Shown here one piece after another: positions 1 to 6,875 of a DNA stretch of 8,166 nt. The stretch is from NCBI GenBank assembly GCA_964615935.1, contig CAZTTG010000158.1, positions 1-8,166 on the forward strand, given 5' to 3'. This DNA comes from CAZTTG01 sp964615935. Lineage in GTDB: Bacteria; Planctomycetota; UBA1135; GCA-002686595. Under the pieces are notes generated by a model. The model saw nothing but the letters and a program-made list of their open reading frames with translations. It was not told the DNA's origin and made no database searches. The position numbers and the translations under genes are program-made. The stretch's first letter is position 1. Each line of letters opens with the position of its first letter.

Positions 1-1
1 G

Positions 2-2983
2 ACGCGCGGTCGGCGGCGCACCGGCCGGCCGCGCGGCCCCGCGCGCCGGGTACCGCCCGCGCCCCGGACGCTGCGCGTCCGCGGCGCGCGGACCCACAAC
101 CTCGACGACGTCGACGTCGAGATCCCTCGGGACGCGCTGACCGTGCTCACCGGCCCCAGCGGCTCGGGCAAGAGCAGCCTGGCCCTCGACACCCTGCACA
201 CCGAGGGGCGCCGCCGCTTCGTCGAGTCCCTCTCGACCTACGCCCGCCAGTTCCTGGGCAGCCGCGACCGCCCGCCGGTGGACCGGATCGAGGGCCTGGG
301 ACCCTCGGTGGCGGTCGAGGCCGGCACCTCGCGGGGGCACCCGCGCTCCACGGTGGCGACGACGACCGAGATCCACGACCACCTGCGGGTCCTGTGGGCG
401 CGGGCGGGCGTCCCGCGCTGCCCGGAGCATGGCGCCCGGCTGGAGGCCCAGAGCCCCAGCCGCATCGCCGCCCGCGCCGCCGCCGACTGCGCGGGTGGCC
501 GGGGCTGGATCCTGGCCCCGATCTTCGGCCCGGGGCTGGAGCAGCCCGCGCGGCCCACCGCGGCCCTGCGCGAGCGCGCCGAGGTGTGGCGCTCGGCCGG
601 CTTCCTGCGCTGCCTCGTCGACGGGGCGGAGCATCGGCTCGACTCCCGCCTGCCGCGCCTGAAGAAGGCCTCGCGGGTCGACCTGGTGCTCGACCGGCTG
701 TCCTTCTCGGCGCGCTCGCGCTCGCGCATCGCCGAGGCGGTGGAGCAGGCCGAGGCGATCAACGGCGGGCGGGTGAGCGTCCTGGTGCAGGGCGGCGCGC
801 GGACCGAGTTCAGCACCCGCGGCGCCTGCCCCCGCTGCGGCTTCCTGCTGGAGGGCGAGCTGGGGCCGCGCCACTTCTCCTTCAACACCCACACCGGCGC
901 CTGCCCCGAGTGCGACGGTCTGGGGGTCCACCTGCGATGCCGCGGCGAGCTGCTGGTGAGCCGCCCCGAGCGCTCCCTCCTCGACGGCGCCATCGAGGGC
1001 AAGTTCGGGCGCTACCTGACCAAGGGGAAGGGCTACTACGAGCACCTCCTGCGGACCGTGGCCGAGGTGCACGGCGTCGATCTCTCCGTCCCCTTCGAGT
1101 CCCTGGGCGCGAGGCGGCGCGACCTCCTGCTGCACGGCACCGGGGCGCGGCCCGAGTACGGGGTCGAGCTCGCCAAGAGCTTTCGCCACGCCGACGTGGA
1201 GGAGCGCTTCACCGCCCCCTGGCCGGGCCTGTGCGGCCACATCGACGGGTGGCACGCCCGCACGACGGATCCCGAGTGGGCGGCCATGCTCGAGGGGGTC
1301 ATGCAGGAGAGTTCCTGCGCGTCCTGCGGGGGCGAGCGCCTGCGCGCCGAGGCGCGGGCGGTCACCGTGGGGCGCCGCAGGCTGCCCGAGGTGCTGCGCT
1401 CGAGCGTCTCCGAGAGCCTGGCGTGGCTGGGCGGCGTGCGGCTGCCGGCCGCGACGCGGGAGGCGGTCGAGCCGGTGCTGGCCGAGCTCGGCTCGCGCCT
1501 CTCGCTCCTGGATCGCGTGGGCCTGGGCTACCTGACCCTCGACCGCGCGACCTCGACCCTGTCGGGCGGCGAGGCCCGGCGCGTGCGCCTGTCGGCCAGC
1601 CTGGGCTCGAAGCTGGTGGGGGTGTGCTACGTGCTCGACGAGCCCACCGTGGGGCTGCACCCGGGCGACGTGGACCGCCTGTGCGACGCCCTGCTGGCCC
1701 TGCGCGACGGCGGCAACACGGTGGTGGTGGTCGAGCACGACGAGCACCTGATGTCCCGCGCCGACTGCATCGTCGACCTGGGGCCCGGAGCGGGCCGCCT
1801 GGGCGGGAAGGTCGTGGCCTGCGGCACGCCCGAGGAGATCCGCCGGCACCCCCGCTCCCTGACCGGGGCCGCCCTGCGCGGCGAGCTGGAGCTGCGGCGC
1901 GCTCCACGCGCGCCGGCGGCCCGGAGGGAGTCGCTCGTCCTCCGGGGCGCCCGGCTCCACAACCTGCGCGGGGTGAGCCTCGAGGCCCGCTTCGGGGAGA
2001 TCACCGGGGTGTGCGGGCCCTCGGGATCGGGCAAGAGCACCCTGGTCCTGGACACCCTGGTGCCGGCCCTGCGGGGCGAGCCGGCCGACGGCCGGTGGAG
2101 GCGGCTCACCGGGGCCCCCGGGGGCTCCCTGCGCACGGTGGTGGTGGACGCCAGCCCCCTGGGCCGCACCCCCGCCAGCGTGCCGGCCACCCACACCGGC
2201 CTGATGGAGCCTCTGCGGGAGCTCTTCGCGCGCACCCCCGACGCGCGTCAGCGGGGCCTCACGGCCTCGCATTTCTCCTTCAACTCGACCCGCGGTCGCT
2301 GCCCGGCCTGCGACGGTCGCGGCGCCACCCGGGTGGAGATGCAGTTCCTGGCGGACCTGTGGCTCACCTGCGAGGAGTGCGGCGGGCGGCGCTACGCCCC
2401 GGAGGTCGGCCAGGTGCGCTACCGCGGGCGCTCCATCGCCGACGTACTGGACATGTCGGTGGACGAGGCCCTCGAGTTCCTGTCCCAGCAGCCCCCCATC
2501 GCCTCGATCCTGCGGACCCTGGCCGACGTTGGACTGGGGTATTTGAGCCTGGGCCAGAGCTCGACCACCCTCTCGGGCGGCGAGGCCCAGCGGGTGAAGC
2601 TGGCGACCGAGCTGCGGGGCGCCTCGAACGCGCCCCGGAGCGTCCTGATCCTCGACGAGCCGACCACCGGCCTGCACGCGGCCGACGTCTCCCAGCTCGC
2701 CGGGGTGCTGGTGCGCCTGGCGGAGAGCGGCCACGCGGTGATCCTCATCGAGCACCACACGGGCCTCCTGTCGATCTGCGACCGCCTGGTGGAGCTGGGC
2801 CCCGGCGGGGGCCAGGCGGGCGGGAGGATCATCGCCCGCGGAACGCCGGCGGAGCTGGCCACAGATCCGGCCTCGGTGACCGGCCCGTGGCTGCGCGGCC
2901 GCGGCCGGGACCGGAGGAGAGCGCGGGGGAGCGCCCGCGAGGGGACCATGGCGGTCGGCGGCCGCCGGAGAGGAAGAGCATGA
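2..2983 (+). CDS. uvrA: UvrA-family excinuclease ABC subunit A (5' partial, divergent)
   Basis: UvrA is the dimeric ABC ATPase that finds bulky DNA lesions and loads UvrB in nucleotide excision repair. Both UvrA halves are visible. Half one has Walker A GPSGSGKS (152-175), CxxC pairs at 827-838 and 902-913, a further CxxC at 1316-1327, signature LSGGE (1559-1573) and Walker B VLDEP (1631-1645). Half two has Walker A (2015-2038), CxxC pairs at 2300-2311 and 2369-2380, LSGGE (2570-2584) and Walker B ILDEPTTGLH. The stretch between the first half's Walker A and zinc finger has the length expected of the UvrB-binding domain. The first start codon in frame, GTG 143, would cut off the conserved strand GARTHNL before Walker A, and the frame is open to the window edge, so the true start lies upstream. 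The conserved Gln after each Walker A region is Ala (codons 320-322 and 2150-2152). The protein ends in an Arg-rich tail of about 30 residues. Its stop overlaps the helicase ATG. It could be a specialised UvrA paralogue rather than the housekeeping UvrA. Confidence 0.92.
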   Translation, partial: TRGRRRTGRPRGPARRVPPAPRTLRVRGARTHNLDDVDVEIPRDALTVLTGPSGSGKSSLALDTLHTEGRRRFVESLSTYARQFLGSRDRPPVDRIEGLGPSVAVEAGTSRGHPRSTVATTTEIHDHLRVLWARAGVPRCPEHGARLEAQSPSRIAARAAADCAGGRGWILAPIFGPGLEQPARPTAALRERAEVWRSAGFLRCLVDGAEHRLDSRLPRLKKASRVDLVLDRLSFSARSRSRIAEAVEQAEAINGGRVSVLVQGGARTEFSTRGACPRCGFLLEGELGPRHFSFNTHTGACPECDGLGVHLRCRGELLVSRPERSLLDGAIEGKFGRYLTKGKGYYEHLLRTVAEVHGVDLSVPFESLGARRRDLLLHGTGARPEYGVELAKSFRHADVEERFTAPWPGLCGHIDGWHARTTDPEWAAMLEGVMQESSCASCGGERLRAEARAVTVGRRRLPEVLRSSVSESLAWLGGVRLPAATREAVEPVLAELGSRLSLLDRVGLGYLTLDRATSTLSGGEARRVRLSASLGSKLVGVCYVLDEPTVGLHPGDVDRLCDALLALRDGGNTVVVVEHDEHLMSRADCIVDLGPGAGRLGGKVVACGTPEEIRRHPRSLTGAALRGELELRRAPRAPAARRESLVLRGARLHNLRGVSLEARFGEITGVCGPSGSGKSTLVLDTLVPALRGEPADGRWRRLTGAPGGSLRTVVVDASPLGRTPASVPATHTGLMEPLRELFARTPDARQRGLTASHFSFNSTRGRCPACDGRGATRVEMQFLADLWLTCEECGGRRYAPEVGQVRYRGRSIADVLDMSVDEALEFLSQQPPIASILRTLADVGLGYLSLGQSSTTLSGGEAQRVKLATELRGASNAPRSVLILDEPTTGLHAADVSQLAGVLVRLAESGHAVILIEHHTGLLSICDRLVELGPGGGQAGGRIIARGTPAELATDPASVTGPWLRGRGRDRRRARGSAREGTMAVGGRRRGRA
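2967..2974 (+). promoter_or_regulatory. Ribosome binding site of the XPB helicase gene
   Basis: GGAGAGGA lies inside the end of the UvrA-like gene, 5 bases before ATG 2980. It supports ATG 2980 as the helicase start although the frame is open far upstream, to before position 394. The ATGA overlap with the UvrA stop suggests translational coupling. Confidence 0.6.
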
Positions 2984-4749
2984 GCCTGCGTCCGGACGCC
3001 CCCCTGATCGTGCAGAGCGATCGTTCGCTGATGCTGCACACGGTTCACGCGGTCATCGGCGAGGATGGCCGCCCGGTCAAGGACGACAGCGGGTCCCCCC
3101 TGACCGAGGAGCACCCCAGCTTCGCCAGCGCCCGCGACGCCCTGGCGGCCTTCGCCGAGCTGGAGAAGAGCCCGGACTACCTGCACACCTACCGCATCAC
3201 CCCGGTCTCGGTGTGGAACGCCGCGGCGCTGGGCCTGACCGCCGAGGACATCCAGAACACCCTGGAGGAGTACTCCTGCGTCCCGGTGCCCAGGAACGTG
3301 CTCACCGACATCGACCAGTGGATCGCGCGCTACGGGCAGCTCCGCATCGAGCGCCGGGGCGAGCGCTTCGAGCTGGTGGCCACCTCCCAGGAAGCCATGG
3401 ACGACATCCTCAGCCACGGGGACGTGCGCAAGCTGCTGGAGGTCGACTCGGGGGATCGGGTCTGGCTGGGCGAGCTCTCCCGGGGGGCCATCAAGCAGGT
3501 GCTGATCAAGATCGGCTATCCGGTCGACGATCGCGGCGGCTACCTGGAGGGCGACCCGGTCGAGATCCGCCTGCGGGAGGAGACCCTCTCGGGGCGCCCC
3601 TTCAAGCTCCGCCGCTACCAGGGCGGGGCGGCCGAGGCCTTCCACGCCGGGGGCAGCACCCTGGGCGGCAACGGCGTCATCGTGCTGCCCTGCGGCGCCG
3701 GCAAGACCATCGTGGGGATGTCGGTGATGAACCTGGTGGGCGCCAAGACCCTGATCCTGACCACCAACACCGTGGCCGTCCGCCAGTGGCGGGACGAGCT
3801 CCTGGACAAGACCTGGCTCTCGGAGGACGAGGTGGGGGAGTACACCGGCGAGCACAAGGCGGTGCGGCCGGTGACCATCACCACCTACCAGATGCTGACC
3901 TGGCGGCGCAGCCGCACCGGCTCCTTCGAGCACTTCACCCTCTTCGGCCGCGAGAACTGGGGCCTGGTGATCTACGACGAGGTGCACCTGCTGCCGGCGC
4001 CCATCTTCCGGGTGACCGCCGACCTGCAGGCGCGCCGCCGGCTGGGGCTCACCGCCACCCTGGTGCGCGAGGACGGCAAGGAGGACGAGGTCTTCTGCCT
4101 GATCGGCCCCAAGCGCTACGACGTGCCCTGGAAGGTGCTCGAGAACCAGGGCTTCATCGCCGCCGCCACCTGCTGCGAGGTGCGCGTGCCCCTGGACCCC
4201 CAGCTGAAGCCGGCCTACGCGCGCGCCAACGCCCGGGGCAAGTTCCGGGTGGCCTCCGAGAACCCCGCCAAGGTGCGCGTGGTCGAGGCCCTCATCCGGC
4301 GGCACCCGCAGGGCCGCATCCTGGTGATCGGTCAGTACATCAACCAGCTCAAGAGCCTGGCCCGCCACCTGCGCGCGCCGCTGATCACCGGCAAGACGCC
4401 GGTGTCCGAGCGCCAGCGGCTGTACGCCAACTTCCGCGACGGCGACGACCGCGTGCTACTGGTCTCCAAGGTCGGGAACTTCGCCATCGACCTGCCCGAG
4501 GCCAACATCGCCATCCAGGTCTCGGGCACCTTCGGCTCCCGGCAGGAGGAGGCCCAGCGCCTGGGGCGCATCCTGCGGCCCAAGACGGACGGCGGGGCGG
4601 CGGTCTTCTACTCGGTGGTCACGGTGGGCTCGCGGGACCAGGAGTTCGCCGAGAAGCGCCAGCTCTTCCTGACCGAGCAGGGCTACTCGTACCAGATCGC
4701 GGACGCCGGAAACCTGCCGCTCGGGGCGGCGCCGGGAGGTGAGCGGTGA
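2980..4749 (+). CDS. xpb: XPB/ERCC3-type DNA repair helicase (SF2)
   Basis: This 589-residue protein is a close match to XPB, the 3'-5' superfamily 2 helicase/translocase of eukaryotic TFIIH, which also occurs in archaea and some bacteria (Mycobacterium tuberculosis Rv0861c is known as a 3'-5' helicase). An N-terminal domain at about residues 8-155 matches the human XPB N-terminal domain pattern. A damage-recognition-like segment covers about 160-208. Helicase domain 1 follows, with RRYQ (211-214), Walker A PCGAGKT (237-243), DEVH (333-336), TAT (358-360) and the XPB-specific RED loop (363-365). A short thumb-like stretch (about 405-430) precedes helicase domain 2, with KVGNFAIDLPEA (497-508) and QEEAQRLGRILR (522-533), then the XPB-type ending KRQLFLTEQGYS. 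All catalytic motifs look intact. ATG 2980 is chosen for its good ribosome site, its 4-base overlap with the upstream stop, and homology starting just after it. Its stop overlaps the next gene's GTG. Expected role: opening or translocating DNA at lesions. Confidence 0.95.
   Translation: MSLRPDAPLIVQSDRSLMLHTVHAVIGEDGRPVKDDSGSPLTEEHPSFASARDALAAFAELEKSPDYLHTYRITPVSVWNAAALGLTAEDIQNTLEEYSCVPVPRNVLTDIDQWIARYGQLRIERRGERFELVATSQEAMDDILSHGDVRKLLEVDSGDRVWLGELSRGAIKQVLIKIGYPVDDRGGYLEGDPVEIRLREETLSGRPFKLRRYQGGAAEAFHAGGSTLGGNGVIVLPCGAGKTIVGMSVMNLVGAKTLILTTNTVAVRQWRDELLDKTWLSEDEVGEYTGEHKAVRPVTITTYQMLTWRRSRTGSFEHFTLFGRENWGLVIYDEVHLLPAPIFRVTADLQARRRLGLTATLVREDGKEDEVFCLIGPKRYDVPWKVLENQGFIAAATCCEVRVPLDPQLKPAYARANARGKFRVASENPAKVRVVEALIRRHPQGRILVIGQYINQLKSLARHLRAPLITGKTPVSERQRLYANFRDGDDRVLLVSKVGNFAIDLPEANIAIQVSGTFGSRQEEAQRLGRILRPKTDGGAAVFYSVVTVGSRDQEFAEKRQLFLTEQGYSYQIADAGNLPLGAAPGGER
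4735..4742 (+). promoter_or_regulatory. Ribosome binding site of the helicase-associated gene
   Basis: GGAGGTGA is a near-perfect Shine-Dalgarno sequence, with its GGAGG core ending 6 bases before GTG 4746. It sits in the last codons of the XPB gene. It supports the GTG start and the GTGA stop/start overlap, and so coupled translation of the helicase and its putative partner. Confidence 0.65.
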
Positions 4750-6875
4750 GCCAGCAGCGCAAGAAGGCCCGGCGGCGCAAGAGCAGCAAGAGCGCCAGCC
4801 GCCAGTCCTCCACCCGCCGCCAGCCCCCGGCCCCCAAGCCCCGCCTGGCGGACGTGCTGGAGGCCCGCGAGCGGGCGGACCTCGAGGATCTGTACCGCTT
4901 CTGGACGCCCCAGACGGCTGGCAGCCTCCCCTCGGATCCCGACGAGCTGCGGCGGCGGCTGACGCGGCGCATGGTCGATCCGCAGGTCCTGGGCGAGCGC
5001 ATCGGCAGCCTGGGGCGGCGCCTGGGGCAGCTCCTCTCCTTCCACCTGGAGGCGCCCGGCTACCAGTGCAGCCTCGAGGAGCTCGCCGGGAACAAGCTGC
5101 TCTCCTACCTGTCCTCCGCCGACCTGGAGGCCAGCCTGGCCGTCCTGCAGCGACACGGGCTCCTGTGCGAGGGCCGCGACACGCGCCTGCAGAGCTTCGG
5201 CGGCCGGGCCTTCGCCATCCCGCGGGAGCTGGGCGACGGGATCCTGCGCCTGCAGCGCGACCAGCGCCGGGGGCTCTTCGACGCCCTGACCCTGCGGGGC
5301 TTCCTGGACCGGATGTACGACGACCCCCGGCGCGCCCGCACCACCCCGCCCACGCGGGTGCGCGAGATGTACAAGATGTACTCCGACGAGGCGGCCGCGG
5401 TGGCGCGCATCGAGCGCCTGCCGGACGGCCTGCGGGGCCTGGTGGAGAAGGGGATCCTGCAGTTCGGGGGGCTCCTGCCGCGCAGCCTCTTCGAGCGCAT
5501 GGACACCGAGCAGCCGCAGTGGCACGCCCGGCGCTGGCGCAAGCAGCTGGAGGAGTCCCTGGTGGGCACGGTGGACCGCGTCGAGCTGGCTCGCTACGGC
5601 ATCCAGCACGCCGACGAGACCCTGGTCATCTTCAACGAGGTGGCCCTGGCCTGGCTGCGCCGGGTGGCCGTGCCGGGCGACCCCGACGCGCCCCACAGCG
5701 AGGCCTCGCTGGGGGTGGACCTGGCCTCCAACATCTCGCGCTTCCTGGGCTTCATCATGGAGCACAACGTGCGCTTCACGGTGCGCGGCGAGATTTTCAA
5801 GACCACCGAGAAGCGCATCCTGCAGGAGCTCATCCCCAACCCCGGCCGGGAGCTGGAGCGCTCGCAGGTCCTGGCCTTCATCTACCAGTACTGCCGGGGC
5901 GCCGGGCTGATCGAGAGCACCGGCGAGCGCACCTTCGCCGTCACCGCCCTGGGCCGGCCGTGGGAGCAGCAGTCCCTGGACGAGAAGCTGGGGGCGCTCC
6001 TGGACTACGTCATGGAGGAGCAGGGCCTGGCGGGCGACTACTACCACCAGGGCCGCATGCGCCGGATCTTCATGCGCCTCCTGAAGCGGGTCACGCCCAA
6101 CATCTGGTACGACCTCATGTACCTGCCCTTCCTGGCGCGCAACACCTACCTGGCCAGCCTGGATCAGCTGGCGGTCGACGAGTACTTCTCCCAGCACTCC
6201 CAGGCCAGCCGCTACGTGCCCATGGAGGACCTGCAGCGCCTGGCCTGGAACCTGGCCCGCTGGATCCGGCAGCGGCTGTACCTGCTGGGCCTGATCGACC
6301 TGGGCTACGACCGCTCCGACCGGCCGGTGGCCCTGCGCCTCACCCGCATCGGGGCGCGCATCCTGGGGGTCGAGGACGACGGGCCCCCGGCGCCCCCGAT
6401 CCTCGGCTCGATCGTGGTCACCCCCGACTTCGAGGTCGTGCTCTTCCCCACCGGCGACGACTCCGAGCTGGTCCACGAGCTGGATCGCTTCTGTGTGCGC
6501 GACAAGAAGGGCACCACCCTGCACTTCCGGGTCAGCGAGCGCTCCATCTGCCGGGCGCTCTCCGAGGGGATGCACCTCTCGCGCATCCTGGACACCCTGC
6601 GCACCCACTCGCGCACGCCGGTCCCCCAGAACGTGCTCTTCTCCATCCGCGACTGGGCCCGGCGGGCGGGGCTGATGACCCTCGACGAGCAGGGCGTGCT
6701 CTCGGCCGACGATCCCGACCTCCTGCGCCGCTTCCAGCAGGACCCCGGGGCCAAGGTCTACGTGGGGCAGGAGATCGACGAGCACCGCGTCCAGCTCGCC
6801 TCGCGCTTCTCCCGGCGGCGGACCCAGGCCCTGCTGCGCGAGCTGGGCTTCCTGATCGAGCTGTCCGATGAGTGA
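4746..6875 (+). CDS. XPB-associated winged-helix protein, TFIIH p52-like
   Basis: This 709-residue protein is of the helicase-associated (Helicase_C_3, XPB/Ssl2-like) type often found beside bacterial XPB. No nuclease or ATPase motif is visible. Residues 1-34 are a very basic, low-complexity tail. Segments at about 75-160, 335-410 and 495-545 have helix-rich, winged-helix-like patterns. Residues 554-673 (starting GSIVVTPDFEVVLFP, then LHFRVSERSICRALSEGMHL and TPVPQNVLFSIRDW) align with residues 8-155 of the upstream XPB (PLIVQSDRSLMLH, LHTYRITPVSVWNAAALGL, VPVPRNVLTDIDQW). From memory the same stretch and the tail at 676-704 also resemble the C-terminal clutch region of human TFIIH p52, which contacts XPB. 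The inferred role is to bind and stimulate XPB, by analogy with p52 or archaeal Bax1. GTG 4746 has a strong ribosome site and a 4-base overlap with the XPB stop. The family assignment is fairly secure; the p52 function is inference. Confidence 0.8.
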   Translation: MSQQRKKARRRKSSKSASRQSSTRRQPPAPKPRLADVLEARERADLEDLYRFWTPQTAGSLPSDPDELRRRLTRRMVDPQVLGERIGSLGRRLGQLLSFHLEAPGYQCSLEELAGNKLLSYLSSADLEASLAVLQRHGLLCEGRDTRLQSFGGRAFAIPRELGDGILRLQRDQRRGLFDALTLRGFLDRMYDDPRRARTTPPTRVREMYKMYSDEAAAVARIERLPDGLRGLVEKGILQFGGLLPRSLFERMDTEQPQWHARRWRKQLEESLVGTVDRVELARYGIQHADETLVIFNEVALAWLRRVAVPGDPDAPHSEASLGVDLASNISRFLGFIMEHNVRFTVRGEIFKTTEKRILQELIPNPGRELERSQVLAFIYQYCRGAGLIESTGERTFAVTALGRPWEQQSLDEKLGALLDYVMEEQGLAGDYYHQGRMRRIFMRLLKRVTPNIWYDLMYLPFLARNTYLASLDQLAVDEYFSQHSQASRYVPMEDLQRLAWNLARWIRQRLYLLGLIDLGYDRSDRPVALRLTRIGARILGVEDDGPPAPPILGSIVVTPDFEVVLFPTGDDSELVHELDRFCVRDKKGTTLHFRVSERSICRALSEGMHLSRILDTLRTHSRTPVPQNVLFSIRDWARRAGLMTLDEQGVLSADDPDLLRRFQQDPGAKVYVGQEIDEHRVQLASRFSRRRTQALLRELGFLIELSDE

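Noticed and set aside
394..2979. The helicase frame is open upstream for over 2,500 bases, giving a possible 1,451-residue protein
   Set aside because: The upstream part overlaps the well-supported UvrA-like gene and reads as Arg/Pro/Gly/Ala-rich shadow sequence. XPB homology begins right after ATG 2980, which has its own ribosome site.
2419..4368. Long minus-strand open frame (649 codons)
   Set aside because: It lies opposite the UvrA-like and XPB genes, has the low-complexity composition typical of antisense frames in high-GC DNA, and shows no recognisable domain.
4739..6871. Plus-strand frame of 710 codons starting 7 bases before the p52-like gene
   Set aside because: It covers the same DNA as the p52-like gene in another frame and is Pro/Arg/Gly/Ala-rich. 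Only the frame from GTG 4746 shows homology.
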